Source: Chitiniphilus purpureus (GTDB taxonomy: Bacteria > Pseudomonadota > Gammaproteobacteria > Burkholderiales > Chitinibacteraceae). Taken from it: DNA of 64,000 bases. The DNA is taken from NCBI RefSeq assembly GCF_025642115.1, contig NZ_CP106753.1:2379501-2443500 (forward strand), read 5' to 3'. The notes under the pieces are model-generated. The model saw nothing but the letters and a program-made list of their open reading frames with translations. It made no database searches and was not told the origin of the DNA. Position 1 is the first letter of the stretch, and each line of letters begins with the position of its first letter. Positions 9,280 through 18,905 of this stretch are shown here, piece by piece. The position numbers were made by a program, and so were the translations under genes.

Positions 9280-10313
9280 AGACCTGGGACGAGGTGACGA
9301 CGGACCTGCTCGCCAGCGGTGCATTGAAGGCGGCGCAGCTGCCCCCGGATGACGTCGACGACCTGCCCTGGCCAACCCAGCTGATACAGGCCATTGCGGC
9401 CTGGATTGCCAGCGCGCTGGTGCTGGGCGCCGTCATGCTGGCGGTGGCCGACGCCCCGGCAGGGCAGGTGGCGGCAGGGGGACTGCTGCTGGCCGGTGCC
9501 GGCGTGCTGCTGCATGCCCAGCGCACGGGCTTCCTAGCGCAGGCGGGCGTGCCACTGGCACTGGCCGGTGCGTTCGCGATCCCATCCGGGTTGGAAGTCG
9601 ACTGGGCGTTCTGGGACTGGATCTGCCTGGCCATCGGCCTGGGTCTGTTCTGGCTCGCTGAACAGCGGCTGCTGCGATTGATCTGCACGCTGCTGGTGCT
9701 GGGTGTGCTGTGGTACTGGCTGACCCCGCTGGGGTGGGACCAACGCTGCGAGTCGAACTGCACCGAGGTGTTCCAGTTTCTGCCGCTGCTGCTGCGCCAG
9801 ACCCTGTTCGGGCTGGCGTTGTGGTGGCTGTGGACCCGTCCGCCGCGTCGACTGGCCATCTGGTTGCCGCTGCGGCAGGCGCTGCTGCTGTTCTGGGTGG
9901 TGGCATCCTGGGTGACGCCATGGGCTGGCTTCGGTTGGTCGGTCGGTCCCTATCCGACTGCCCATCCAGCCGTCGGGCTGCTGTGGGCATTGCCTGCGCA
10001 GCTGCCGCTGCTGCTGGCGGTGCACGATGCATGGCGGCGCGATCCGCAGGCGGTACGCGCGGTATGGCCGCTGCTGGCCTTGCTGCCGCTGGCGCTGCTG
10101 TCGCCCTTGCTGTCACTGGCGTTGCTGTTGCTTTGGCTTGGGCTGGCCGAAGGCCGGGCCGTGCTGCTGGGGCTGGGCAGCGTCGTCGGCATAAGCGGGT
10201 TCGCGCAGTATTACTACAGCCTGCATCTGCCGCTGCTGGTCAAGGGGCTGATGCTGATCGCGGCCGGGGCCTTGCTGCTGTGGGCCTGGGCGCTGTTGAG
10301 GAGGTCGGCATGA
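9276..10313 (+). CDS. DUF4401-type polytopic membrane protein
   Basis: A 345-residue, Leu/Trp-rich membrane protein with about ten predicted membrane segments and a short cytoplasmic N-terminus (MKTWDEVTTDLLASGAL). Its start is fixed by ATGA overlap with the DUF2157 gene and its stop overlaps the start of the GDYXXLXY gene in the same way, so the three are one translationally coupled unit. Function unknown; the membrane location and constant partnership suggest one complex at the cytoplasmic membrane. No enzymatic motif is seen. Confidence 0.82.
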   Translation: MKTWDEVTTDLLASGALKAAQLPPDDVDDLPWPTQLIQAIAAWIASALVLGAVMLAVADAPAGQVAAGGLLLAGAGVLLHAQRTGFLAQAGVPLALAGAFAIPSGLEVDWAFWDWICLAIGLGLFWLAEQRLLRLICTLLVLGVLWYWLTPLGWDQRCESNCTEVFQFLPLLLRQTLFGLALWWLWTRPPRRLAIWLPLRQALLLFWVVASWVTPWAGFGWSVGPYPTAHPAVGLLWALPAQLPLLLAVHDAWRRDPQAVRAVWPLLALLPLALLSPLLSLALLLLWLGLAEGRAVLLGLGSVVGISGFAQYYYSLHLPLLVKGLMLIAAGALLLWAWALLRRSA

Positions 10314-10831
10314 AGGCATGGCGCGTATTGCTGGTGCTGGCGGGCGTCGCCACGCTGGCGGTCCCGGCCGCGATCGTCGCGCGGCACGAGCGCCTGCTGG
10401 ATCAGGGCAGGCCGGTGCTGCTCGAACTGCGGCCGGTCGATCCGCGTTCGCTGCTGCAGGGCGACTATATGGCGTTGGACTATCGGTTGACCGAGGCGGT
10501 GGACCGTACGCTCGGCTCCACGAGCCTGCCCATGGCGCAGCACGGCGCGGTGCTGTACGCCTTTGTGCTGCTGGATCGTGACGGCGTGGGCCGGCTGCAA
10601 CGGGTGGGCAACGCCCCAGGGGGCATCCGGCCCGGCGAAATGGTGCTGCGCCTGCGTTGGCAGCGTGGCCGCTCGGTCCTGCCCAGCCACAGTTATTTCT
10701 TCGCCGAAGGACAGGCGGCGCGCTACGAGCAGGCCCGCTACGCGCTCTGGCGCGTCGGACCGGGCGGGCGGGCGTTGCTGGCCGGGCTGGCCGATGCCCA
10801 GCGCCGCGTGATCGCCGACAAAGCGAATTGA
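10310..10831 (+). CDS. GDYXXLXY domain protein
   Basis: A 173-residue protein with one N-terminal membrane helix or signal (WRVLLVLAGVATLAVPAAIVA) followed by the family signature GDYMALDY at about residues 51-58. The remainder is a soluble, probably periplasmic beta-rich domain. It is the third member of the DUF2157-DUF4401-GDYXXLXY set and is coupled to the preceding gene by a 4-base overlap. Molecular function is unknown. Confidence 0.85.
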   Translation: MKAWRVLLVLAGVATLAVPAAIVARHERLLDQGRPVLLELRPVDPRSLLQGDYMALDYRLTEAVDRTLGSTSLPMAQHGAVLYAFVLLDRDGVGRLQRVGNAPGGIRPGEMVLRLRWQRGRSVLPSHSYFFAEGQAARYEQARYALWRVGPGGRALLAGLADAQRRVIADKAN

Positions 10832-10918
10832 GAATTACTCTTGTAAGCCTTTGGCGGGAAAGGCGATAATGTGGCCCGGGCCGGCGTTGCCGGTCCTTGC
10901 CCGCCTTCCACCGCCCGC

Positions 10919-12571
10919 ATGACCGATTCCCCATCCCCCGCCGCCCCCTTCCCACTGCCCGTGTTCCAGCATCGGCGCCGCCGCTGGCGCGGGATCGCCT
11001 ATGTCTTGCCGGTCGCCGCGCTTACCGCGGTGCCGCTGCTGGTGGTGTTGGCTTCGTTTCTGTCGCCGCAGCCCGAGGTCTGGGCGCACCTGGCGCAATA
11101 CGTGCTGCCGGACGTGCTGAAGAACACGGTGATCCTGCTGTTGGGCGTCGGGCTGGGGGTGCTGCTGCTTGGGGTGCCGCTCGCCTGGCTGACCGCGATG
11201 TGCGAGTTTCCCGGCCGGCGCTTTTTCGGCTGGGCCCTGATGCTGCCGCTGGCGATGCCGGCCTATGTGCTGGCGTTCGTGATGGTGGGGCTGCTCGATT
11301 TCACCGGGCCCGTGCAAAGCGGCCTGCGCGCGCTCTTTGGCAGCAGCCAGTGGTTTCCGTCGATCCGCAGTCCGGGCGGCGTGGTGCTGGTGTTGTCGCT
11401 GGCGTTGTACCCCTATGTCTACCTCTTGGCGCGCAATGCCTTTGCCACCCAGGGACAGCGCGCGCTGGAGGCGGCGCAGATGCTTGGGGTATCGCGCCGC
11501 GCGGGATTCTGGCGCGTCGCCATTCCGCTGGCCCGGCCATGGCTGGTGGGGGGGGTGACGCTGGCGCTGATGGAGGCGCTGGCCGATTTCGGTGCCGTCT
11601 CGATCTTCAATTTCGACACCTTCACCACTGCCATCTACAAGGCATGGTTTGCGCTCTTCAACCTGCCGGCGGCCTCGCAGCTGGCTTCGCTCCTGGTGCT
11701 GTTCGTACTGGTGCTGGCGGTGATCGAACAGCGGGTGCGCGGCGAGCGGCACTACCATGTGCGTGCCGGCCATGCCGAACGAATCGCGCTGCGTGGCGCG
11801 GCGCGCTGGGGCGCCAGCGTGTGGTGTCTCGTGGTGCTTGCGGTGGCGTTCGTGATTCCGATGCTGCAACTGGGGTATTGGGTGCGGCAGGTCTGGGCCG
11901 AGGATTTCGATGCGCGCTATCCGGCCTTCATCGGCCGTTCGGTGCTGCTGGCGGCGCTGGCGGCGCTCCTGGTGGTCGGGCTCGCGCTGGTGCTGGCCTA
12001 CGCGCGCCGCCGCTACCGCGATGCAGGCACCCGCTGGCTGGTGCGCCTGGCCACCCTGGGCTATGCGGTGCCCGGCACCGTGCTGGCCGTGGGGGTGTTC
12101 ATTCCGATCGCCTGGCTGGACAACCTGTTGCTGGCGCTGCTGCAGCCGCTCGGCTTTGACGGCTTCCAGGTATTCAAGGGTACGGTGGCGGTGATGCTGC
12201 TGGCGCTGGCGGCGCGCTTCCTGGCGGTCGGTTTCCAGCCGGTGGACAGCAGCATGCAGCGCATCACCCGCAACCAGGAAGAAGCGGCGCGCTCACTGGG
12301 GCTCGATTCGCGTCAGGTGATCGGCCGGCTGCATCTGCCGCTGCTGCGCGGTGGGGTGCTCGCCGCGCTGTTGATGGTCTTCGTCGACGTGACCAAGGAA
12401 ATGCCGATCACGCTGATGACGCGCGCTTTTGGCTGGGACACGCTGGCGGTGCGGGTATTCGAGATGACCTCCGAGGGCATGTGGGAACGGGCCGCCTTGC
12501 CCGCGCTGTTCATCGTGCTGGTCGGGCTGCTGCCGGTGATGCTGCTGACGCGGCACGGCGAGAGGGATTGA
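10919..12571 (+). CDS. fbpB: Iron(III) ABC transporter permease
   Basis: A 550-residue permease containing two fused inner membrane permease halves with about twelve membrane segments. EAA-type cytoplasmic loops that contact the ATPase are visible in both halves (ALEAAQMLGVSRRAGF near residue 180; EEAARSLGLDSRQVIG near residue 455). The ATG at 10919 is chosen because it follows a GATAAT -10-like element (10865-10870) and gives a normal cytoplasmic N-terminus; the ribosome binding site is poor. A weak Fur-like sequence (TTGAGAATTACTCTTG, about 10828-10843) overlaps the end of the preceding gene. It works with FbpA and the ATPase that follows one base later. Confidence 0.92.
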   Translation: MTDSPSPAAPFPLPVFQHRRRRWRGIAYVLPVAALTAVPLLVVLASFLSPQPEVWAHLAQYVLPDVLKNTVILLLGVGLGVLLLGVPLAWLTAMCEFPGRRFFGWALMLPLAMPAYVLAFVMVGLLDFTGPVQSGLRALFGSSQWFPSIRSPGGVVLVLSLALYPYVYLLARNAFATQGQRALEAAQMLGVSRRAGFWRVAIPLARPWLVGGVTLALMEALADFGAVSIFNFDTFTTAIYKAWFALFNLPAASQLASLLVLFVLVLAVIEQRVRGERHYHVRAGHAERIALRGAARWGASVWCLVVLAVAFVIPMLQLGYWVRQVWAEDFDARYPAFIGRSVLLAALAALLVVGLALVLAYARRRYRDAGTRWLVRLATLGYAVPGTVLAVGVFIPIAWLDNLLLALLQPLGFDGFQVFKGTVAVMLLALAARFLAVGFQPVDSSMQRITRNQEEAARSLGLDSRQVIGRLHLPLLRGGVLAALLMVFVDVTKEMPITLMTRAFGWDTLAVRVFEMTSEGMWERAALPALFIVLVGLLPVMLLTRHGERD

Positions 12572-12572
12572 A

Positions 12573-13607
12573 ATGCTGCAGGTACAGGACATCACCGTAC
12601 GTTATGGCGCAAGGACCGTGGTCGAGCGCCTGTCGTTCTCGCTGGCACAGGGCGAGATCGGCTGCCTGCTGGGCGCATCGGGTTGCGGCAAGACCACGGT
12701 GCTGCGCACCATCGCCGGTTTCGAGGCGCTGCAGGCCGGCAGCATCGTCCTGGATGGGCGCATGGTGGCCGATGCCGACGCCGCCGTGCCGCCCGAGGCG
12801 CGCCAGATCGGCATGGTGTTCCAGGACTACGCACTGTTCCCGCACCTGGACGTGGCCGGCAATGTGGCATTCGGGTTGCACCGGCTGGCGCGTGCCGCGC
12901 GCGCGGCACGGGTGGACGAGCTGCTTGTGCTGGTCGGCCTTGCCGGGCAAGGGCAGCGCTACCCGCACCAGTTGTCCGGCGGCCAGCAGCAGCGCGTGGC
13001 GCTGGCACGTGCGCTCGCGCCCAACCCGCGTCTGCTGCTGCTGGACGAGCCGTTCTCCAACCTGGATGTGGCGCTGCGCGAGCGATTGGCCCGGGATGTG
13101 CGCACCATCCTCAAGGCGGCCGGTACCACGGCCATTCTGGTCACCCACGACCAGCGCGAGGCGTTTGCCGTGGCCGATACCGTGGGGGTGATGGCAGATG
13201 GCCACATCCGGCAATGGGCAAGCCCGTATCGGCTCTACCATGAGCCGGCCGACCGCTTCGTCGCCGACTTCATCGGCGAAGGCGTCTTTCTGCCCGGACG
13301 TGTCGTCGGGCCGCAATGCATCGAGATCGAACTGGGCGAGATCTGCCGTACTGTGCCGCTGGCCTGCGGCGCCGGTCCGGTCGATGTGCTGATCCGGCCG
13401 GACGACATCCAGCACGACGATGCGAGCCCCGTCCGTGCCAGGGTGGTCGCCAAGGCATTCCGCGGCGCCGAATTCCTGTACACGCTGGCGCTGGTCTCCG
13501 GCGCGCGCGTGCTGTCGCTGGTGCCAAGCCATCACAACCATGCGGTGGGCGAGGATATCGGCATCCGTGCCGAGATCGATCATCTGATCGCCTTCGCGCG
13601 CAGCTGA
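12573..13607 (+). CDS. fbpC: Iron(III) ABC transporter ATP-binding protein
   Basis: A 344-residue ATPase. Walker A GASGCGKTT is at residues 34-42, the signature LSGGQQQR is near residue 133, Walker B LLLLDEP is near residue 153, and the H-loop VTHDQ is near residue 191. A C-terminal TOBE-like regulatory domain fills the last 110 residues. It starts one base after fbpB and powers ferric iron import. It is followed by a hairpin shared with the convergent prlC gene. Confidence 0.93.
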   Translation: MLQVQDITVRYGARTVVERLSFSLAQGEIGCLLGASGCGKTTVLRTIAGFEALQAGSIVLDGRMVADADAAVPPEARQIGMVFQDYALFPHLDVAGNVAFGLHRLARAARAARVDELLVLVGLAGQGQRYPHQLSGGQQQRVALARALAPNPRLLLLDEPFSNLDVALRERLARDVRTILKAAGTTAILVTHDQREAFAVADTVGVMADGHIRQWASPYRLYHEPADRFVADFIGEGVFLPGRVVGPQCIEIELGEICRTVPLACGAGPVDVLIRPDDIQHDDASPVRARVVAKAFRGAEFLYTLALVSGARVLSLVPSHHNHAVGEDIGIRAEIDHLIAFARS

Positions 13608-13625
13608 GGCGCGCCTGGGCGATCA

Positions 13626-13650
13626 GGCGGGGCGCGTCAAACGCCCCGCC
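13626..13650. terminator. Bidirectional hairpin between fbpC and prlC
   Basis: A perfect 9-bp inverted repeat (GGCGGGGCG / CGCCCCGCC) with a 7-base loop lies 18 bases after the fbpC stop and 29 bases beyond the prlC stop on the other strand. No T-run. Confidence 0.5.
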
Positions 13651-13678
13651 TCACTGCCGGACCCGGCTGCGTGCCCGC

Positions 13679-15709
13679 TCAGGCGAGGCCGTTGTGCCGC
13701 AGCAGCGCGTCGATCCGGGGCGGCCGGCCGCGGAAGGCGGCGAACGACTCGGCCGCGGGCCGGCTGCCGCCGACGGCCAGGATCTCGCGCCTGAAGCGCG
13801 CGCCGACTTCCGGATCGAGCACGTTGCCGCTTGGTCCGGCCGCCTCCTCGAATGCCGCATAGGCATCGGCTGACAGCACCTCGGCCCACTTGTAGCTGTA
13901 GTAGCCGGCCGCGTAGCCGCCGGCGAAGATGTGGGTGAAGCTCTGCGGGAAGCGGTTGTATGCCGGCGGCAGCGGAATGCCCAGTTCGTGCTGGATCTCC
14001 TCGGCCAGCGGTTGCACCGCCAGCGCCTCCACCTGACCATGCAGCGCCATGTCGAAGATCGAAAAGTAGAGCTGGCGCTGGAAACCCGAGCCGGACTGGA
14101 AGTTCTTGGCCGCCAGCATCTTGTCGAACAGCGCGCGTGGCAGCCGCTCGCCGGTCTGCACGTGATGGGTGAGCTGCGGCAACACCTGCCATTCCCAGCA
14201 GAAGTTCTCCATGAACTGGCTGGGCAGCTCCACCGCATCCCATTCCACGCTGGCGATGCCGCCCACCGCCGGCTCGTCGACCTCGGTGAGCAGATGGTGC
14301 AGTGCATGGCCGGTCTCGTGGAACAGCGTGATCACATCATCGTGTGGCAGGAGTGCCGGCCTGCCCTCGACGCCCTTGGCGAAGTTGCACACGATCAGCG
14401 CCACCGGCGTCTGCCGGCTGCCGTCGGCCAGCCGCCGCCGGCTGCGCACGTCGTTCATCCAGGCGCCGCCTTGCTTGCCCTCGCGCGCGTACAGATCCAG
14501 GTACAGCCCGCCCACCTCGCTGCCATCGGCATTCTCCAGCCGGTAAAAGCGCACGTCCGGATGCCATAGCGGTGCCTCTGCGGCGACAAAGTGCAGGTTG
14601 TAGAGCCGCTCCACCAGCCCGAACAGGCCGGACAGCACGGTCGGCTCGGTGAAGTACTGCTTCACCTCCTGCTCGGAGAAGGCGTACTGCTCCTCGCGGA
14701 TGCGCTCGGACACAAAGGCCACGTCCCATGCCTGCAACTGGTCGTAGCCGAGCTGCTCCTGGGCATAGCGCTCCATCTGCGCCCGGTCGGCGAGCATATG
14801 CGGCTTGGCCCGCGTTGCCAGATCGCGCAGGAAACCGAGCACTTCGTCCGGGCTGTCGGCCATCTTGGTGGCGAGCGATTTCTGGCTGTAGCTGGTGAAT
14901 CCCAGCAGCCGCGACGCTTCCTGGCGCAGGGCATGGATCTCGCCGATCAGCGTGGTGTTGTCCCATTGCGCCGCCCCGAATTCCGAGGCCCGCGTCACAT
15001 AGGCATGGTACAGCGCCTCGCGCAGCGCACGGTTTTCGGCGAACTGCATCACCGGCAGATAGCTTGGCATCTTCAACGTGATCTTCCAGCCCGGCTGGCC
15101 GTCCACCTCGGCTGCCGCGCGGGCAGCGGCAAGCCAATCCTCGGGCAGCCCCTGCAGTTCGGCGGCGTCGGTGACATGGCGCGACCAGGCATCGGTGGCG
15201 TCGAGCACGTTCTGCGCGAAACGGGTGGTCAATTCCGAAAGACGCTCCTCGATCTCTTTGAAGCGCTCCTTCTGCTCGGGCGGCAGCTCGGCCCCGGACA
15301 GTTTGAAGTCACGCAGTGCGTGTTCGACGATCGCCTTGCGCGGCTGCGGGTAGTCGGCATAGCCAGGGCTGGCGGCAAGCGCCTTCCAACCGGCGTAGAG
15401 CTGCTCGTTCTGGCCCAGCTCGGTGAAGAAGTTGGAGATGCGCGGAATGTTGGCGTTGTACACCTCGCGCAGCTCGGGTGTGTTGACCACCGATTCCAGG
15501 TGCGCCACCGCGCCCCAGGCGCGTCCGAGCCGCTCCATCACGTCTTCGAGCGGGGTGACGAAGGTGTCCCACTGCGGCGGCGCGGTCTCGGCAATCTTGA
15601 TCGCCGCTTCGGTGTCCTGCAGCAACGCGTCCAGGGCCGGCGTCACATGTTCGGGGCGGATCGCGTCGTAGCGGGGCAGGCCGCTGAAGTCGAGCAGGGG
15701 ATTGGTCAT
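13679..15709 (-). CDS. prlC: Oligopeptidase A, M3 zinc metallopeptidase
   Basis: A 676-residue cytoplasmic peptidase that degrades short peptides, including cleaved signal peptides. The HExxH zinc site is present as HETGHALHH near residue 464, with the downstream Glu-containing GIASVEWDAVELPSQ segment of the M3 family. The ATG at 15709 is chosen because it gives the family N-terminus (MTNPLLDFSGLPRYDAIRPEHV); an upstream in-frame start at 15754 would add 15 residues with no family match. Length agrees with E. coli PrlC (680). It is divergent from the gamma carbonic anhydrase gene, the same neighbour arrangement found in many beta- and gammaproteobacteria. Confidence 0.95.
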   Translation of the reverse strand: MTNPLLDFSGLPRYDAIRPEHVTPALDALLQDTEAAIKIAETAPPQWDTFVTPLEDVMERLGRAWGAVAHLESVVNTPELREVYNANIPRISNFFTELGQNEQLYAGWKALAASPGYADYPQPRKAIVEHALRDFKLSGAELPPEQKERFKEIEERLSELTTRFAQNVLDATDAWSRHVTDAAELQGLPEDWLAAARAAAEVDGQPGWKITLKMPSYLPVMQFAENRALREALYHAYVTRASEFGAAQWDNTTLIGEIHALRQEASRLLGFTSYSQKSLATKMADSPDEVLGFLRDLATRAKPHMLADRAQMERYAQEQLGYDQLQAWDVAFVSERIREEQYAFSEQEVKQYFTEPTVLSGLFGLVERLYNLHFVAAEAPLWHPDVRFYRLENADGSEVGGLYLDLYAREGKQGGAWMNDVRSRRRLADGSRQTPVALIVCNFAKGVEGRPALLPHDDVITLFHETGHALHHLLTEVDEPAVGGIASVEWDAVELPSQFMENFCWEWQVLPQLTHHVQTGERLPRALFDKMLAAKNFQSGSGFQRQLYFSIFDMALHGQVEALAVQPLAEEIQHELGIPLPPAYNRFPQSFTHIFAGGYAAGYYSYKWAEVLSADAYAAFEEAAGPSGNVLDPEVGARFRREILAVGGSRPAAESFAAFRGRPPRIDALLRHNGLA

Positions 15710-15835
15710 GGGCAGCAACTCCGGATGGACGGGAAGGGAAATGGCAACGGTCAAAAGATGCGCCCGGGCGCGGCAAGTTCAAGGGCCGTCGCCCGCACGG
15801 CGTCGCGCGCGGGCCTGTGTCGCCGGCCGGGGCGC

Positions 15836-15841
15836 TACAAT
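15836..15841 (+). promoter_or_regulatory. -10-like element of the gamma carbonic anhydrase gene
   Basis: TACAAT lies 28 bases upstream of the ATG at 15869 in otherwise very GC-rich DNA. No convincing -35 hexamer is seen 17 bases upstream. Confidence 0.4.
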
Positions 15842-15868
15842 CGCGGTTTTGAAGACAAGGGAGACGCC

Positions 15869-16402
15869 ATGGCGCTGCAGGCATTCAACGGCATCGTGCC
15901 GCAACTGGCAACGGGAGCCTGGGTGCACGATGGGGGATGGGTGATCGGCGAGGTGGCGCTGGGCGAGAATGTCTCGGTCTGGCCCGGCGCGGTGCTGCGT
16001 GGCGATGTCAACCATATCCGGATCGGGCGCGATTCCAACGTGCAGGACTGCAGCGTGCTGCATGTGACGCACAAGCGGCCGGAGGACCCGCAGGGCGCGC
16101 CGTTGATCGTTGGCGAACGCGTCACCATCGGGCATGGCGTGATGCTGCACGGCTGCACCATCGGCAACGAAGTGCTGGTCGGCATGGGCTCCATCGTGCT
16201 GGACCGCGCCGTGGTCGAAGACCGGGTGGTGATCGGCGCCGGCTCGCTGGTGCCGCCGGGCAAGGTGCTGCGCTCGGGTTACCTGTATCTGGGCCGGCCG
16301 GCCAAGGAGATACGCCCGCTCACCGACGAGGAACTGGCGCATTTCAGCTATTCGGCCGCGCACTATGTGCGGCTGATGAGCGGCTACCGCGACGTACGCT
16401 GA
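15869..16402 (+). CDS. Gamma carbonic anhydrase family protein (hexapeptide repeat)
   Basis: A 177-residue left-handed beta-helix protein built from hexapeptide repeats (residues about 15-140) with a C-terminal helix. The metal-binding His set of the family is visible: H65 or H68, H89 and H94 (LHVTHK and GHGVMLHG). Homologues include E. coli YrdA and CaiE-like proteins; carbonic anhydrase activity has been shown only for some members, so the substrate is uncertain. AAGGGA precedes the ATG. The gene is divergent from prlC. Confidence 0.9.
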   Translation: MALQAFNGIVPQLATGAWVHDGGWVIGEVALGENVSVWPGAVLRGDVNHIRIGRDSNVQDCSVLHVTHKRPEDPQGAPLIVGERVTIGHGVMLHGCTIGNEVLVGMGSIVLDRAVVEDRVVIGAGSLVPPGKVLRSGYLYLGRPAKEIRPLTDEELAHFSYSAAHYVRLMSGYRDVR

Positions 16403-16502
16403 AGCGCTGGCGTCCAACCTGCCCACACGGCGGGGCGCGGTGGCTGATCCGATCCGGCTCGGAAACGACCCGCTGCACTTGTGGCGCCCGGTCGGCATGG
16501 CC

Positions 16503-16850
16503 CTAGCCACGCCGCTTCTCGATTTCCCAGGTGACGAGCGTGTCGCCCTGGTAACCGCATTTGAGCCACACCGGGAAGTCCTGGCCGTTGCGCCGCGCGT
16601 TGCCTTCGATACGGACCCGCAGCGAGACGGGCTTGGCGATGCGCGCCGAGAACGCGGCCTGTCCGCGTTCGACGCGTGCGGCGGCCAGCTGGGTTTCATT
16701 GGCCAGCAGTGCGCTGTATGCGGTGCGCTTGGGGACGCGTTCGAGCAGCCGTTCGTAGCAGTGCGCGACCGGCACCGGCACATCGCCCGCGGCATGGCCT
16801 GCCATCGGCCACCAGCTGGTCAGCAGGAGTAGCAAGGAGGCTGGACGCAT
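16503..16850 (-). CDS. Small secreted protein of unknown function
   Basis: A 115-residue product with a clear signal peptide (MRPASLLLLLTSWWPMAGHA, cleavage likely after AGHA). The mature part (about 95 residues) has two Cys residues, C31 and C98, that could form a disulfide, and predicted beta strands (VSLRVRIEGNARR, FPVWLKCGYQGDTLVTWEIEKR). I recognise no family. No good ribosome binding site precedes the ATG. It probably acts in the periplasm. Confidence 0.6.
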   Translation of the reverse strand: MRPASLLLLLTSWWPMAGHAAGDVPVPVAHCYERLLERVPKRTAYSALLANETQLAAARVERGQAAFSARIAKPVSLRVRIEGNARRNGQDFPVWLKCGYQGDTLVTWEIEKRRG

Positions 16851-17072
16851 TGAGTGGTGCCCTCGTGCTTGGTCATCCTGTCAGCATTGGCGATGGATGG
16901 CCTTGCTGCAAGCCGGGTCAACCCTCGGTTGCGTGGTGTGGGCGCGTGGCTGAAGCGGCGCGGACCAGCGCAGCCGCGCCAATCGAAAACCTGCATGGTG
17001 AAACGCGGCATGCCGTGGTCCGGCCGCGCATCGGCGCCGCCGGCCGGCAGGTCGCGGCAGCGGGCACAGCCT

Positions 17073-17237
17073 TCAGCCAGGCTTGCGCTGCCCCAGCAAC
17101 TTGGCGATCAGGGGATTGGGCGTTTGCTTGTCCGCGTTGCTGCCCTGGCTGTAGCGGTCGGGTACGGCGGCGGTCTTGAGCCGGTTGTTGATCTTCAGAC
17201 CGCGCTGTTTTTCGAGTTCCGTGCGCTTCATCGTCAT
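17073..17237 (-). CDS. Conserved 54-residue basic miniprotein
   Basis: Reading the minus strand from an ATG at 17237 gives a 54-residue protein starting MTMKRTELEKQRGLKINN and ending LLGQRKPG. The opening KRTELEK-RGLKI resembles a short conserved hypothetical protein I know from beta- and gammaproteobacteria. GGAG lies nine bases upstream of the ATG; a second ATG two codons in is also possible. It is highly basic and has no membrane segment or signal, so a nucleic-acid-binding or ribosome-associated role is possible but unproven. It lies just downstream of the chemotaxis receptor, same strand. Confidence 0.72.
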   Translation of the reverse strand: MTMKRTELEKQRGLKINNRLKTAAVPDRYSQGSNADKQTPNPLIAKLLGQRKPG

Positions 17238-17285
17238 GCTGGCTTGCTCCGAACGAAAACGGCATTCTACGCCGTGCCACTCCGA

Positions 17286-18905
17286 TCAGCTGCCTTGAAA
17301 GCGAAAGCGCATCACCTGGGCGGTCAGTTGCTGCGTCAGCCCGCCCAGCGTCCCGGCACTGGCATTCATGGTGGCGACGGCGGCGGTGTTCTCCTCGGTG
17401 ATCTGCGCCACCCGCTCCACCTGCTGGGCGATCAGCTGGGTGCCGGCCTTGTGCTCGCGCAGTGCATTGGCGATATTCGCGACCGCCTCCTCGCCGGCCT
17501 GCATGCTCTGGCTGATCTCGTCCATCGAGTCCCCGGCCCGGTGCGCAAGGTCGGCGCATTCGTGGCTGCGCGTCGCGGTCTCCTGCATGCTGCCGACCGC
17601 CTGCTCGCTGGTGGTGCCGATCTGCGCCACCATCTTCTGGATGTCCACGGTGGCGCTGGCGGTGCGTTCGGCGAGCTTGCGCACTTCATCGGCCACCACG
17701 GCGAAGCCGCGGCCCTGCTCGCCGGCGCGCGCGGCTTCGATGGCGGCATTGAGCGCCAGCAGGTTGGTCTGGTCCGCCACGTCCTTGATGACCGCCACCA
17801 CCGAGGTGATGTGCTGGGCATCGCGGCCCAATGTCATCACCTTGCCGGAGGTCTCCCCGACGACCCGATCGATTTCCTTGATGCGCTCCATCGTCTCGCG
17901 GATCTGCAACGCGCCGTGCTCGGCCTTGGCGCGGCTGGTTTCACCCAGCGTATGCGCCTCCTTGGAGCTGTCGGCCACATGCGCGATGCTGACGGTGACT
18001 TCTTCCACCGCGGCCGCCATCGCATTGGTCGCCTCGGCACCGGTGCTGGAAGCCAATGCCACCTGCTGCGTGGTTTCAGCCAGCAGTTCCGCCTCGTGAT
18101 TGACCGTGCGGATCGCCTGCGCCACCGACTGCACCAGCTGCTGGATGGCCGTGACCAGCGCGTTGTAGGCCTGTGCGATGCCGTCGATCTCGTCGTTGCC
18201 ACCCACCGGGGCACGCAGCGTCAGATCGTTGCCGTCCCGGGCGCGCTGCAGGGTCTCGTTCAGCGCCGCGATCTTGCGGTTCATGCCGACGATCAGCCAG
18301 GTGGAGACACCCGCCGCGAGCAGCACGGCACAGATCAGGATGACGAGGGTCAGCGTACGTGCGCCTTCATATTCGCGCTGCGCCGCCTCGAAATTGCGGC
18401 CTGCCTCGCGCAGCTGCAGTTCGGTCAGCTTGGAGATGGCGCCGGATACCGGGTCGATCGCCTGATAGAGCTGGTTGCGCGCAAAAGCATCGACCCCGGA
18501 TGCGTCCTGGGCGGCCAGCATCGTCTCCAGCTGGCTGACGGCCGAATCGGCGCGCTGCATGGCCGCCGTGGCCTGCTGCACCAGCCTGCTTTCCTCGTCG
18601 GTCAGACGGGTCGCGGTATAGGCGCGCCATTGTTCGGCAATGCGTGTCTTCGCTTGTGACACGGCCGCAGTCGCCTGGGCGAAATCCAGCGACTTGAAAT
18701 TGGTCTTGTGCGTGGTGTCGACGATATTGACCGCGTACAGGTCCGCTACGGTCTTCAATTGATTGAGCGGCACCACGCGATCGTGGTAGGTGCTGGCGAA
18801 ATGGGAATTGGTGCGGGCCATCCGTTGCAATCCCCCGATGCCCAGAATCAGCATCAGTGCGATCAGGCTGATGACCAGGGCGATCATCTTATTGCGTAGC
18901 GTCAT
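17286..18905 (-). CDS. Methyl-accepting chemotaxis protein
   Basis: A 539-residue transmembrane receptor. TM1 is at residues about 7-28, a roughly 160-residue helical periplasmic sensor of the four-helix-bundle type follows, TM2 is at about 187-210, then a HAMP domain and a long cytoplasmic coiled coil. The signalling tip [20 protein letters not shown] is intact, so it should couple to CheA/CheW. AGGGGAAAA precedes the ATG. The ligand cannot be told. No che genes are nearby. Confidence 0.93.
   Translation of the reverse strand: MTLRNKMIALVISLIALMLILGIGGLQRMARTNSHFASTYHDRVVPLNQLKTVADLYAVNIVDTTHKTNFKSLDFAQATAAVSQAKTRIAEQWRAYTATRLTDEESRLVQQATAAMQRADSAVSQLETMLAAQDASGVDAFARNQLYQAIDPVSGAISKLTELQLREAGRNFEAAQREYEGARTLTLVILICAVLLAAGVSTWLIVGMNRKIAALNETLQRARDGNDLTLRAPVGGNDEIDGIAQAYNALVTAIQQLVQSVAQAIRTVNHEAELLAETTQQVALASSTGAEATNAMAAAVEEVTVSIAHVADSSKEAHTLGETSRAKAEHGALQIRETMERIKEIDRVVGETSGKVMTLGRDAQHITSVVAVIKDVADQTNLLALNAAIEAARAGEQGRGFAVVADEVRKLAERTASATVDIQKMVAQIGTTSEQAVGSMQETATRSHECADLAHRAGDSMDEISQSMQAGEEAVANIANALREHKAGTQLIAQQVERVAQITEENTAAVATMNASAGTLGGLTQQLTAQVMRFRFQGS

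Noticed and set aside
11551..11558. G8 tract in fbpB as a phase-variable site
   Set aside because: Encodes Gly-Gly in an essential-looking permease in a 65-70 percent GC context where such runs are expected; no paralogue comparison supports it.
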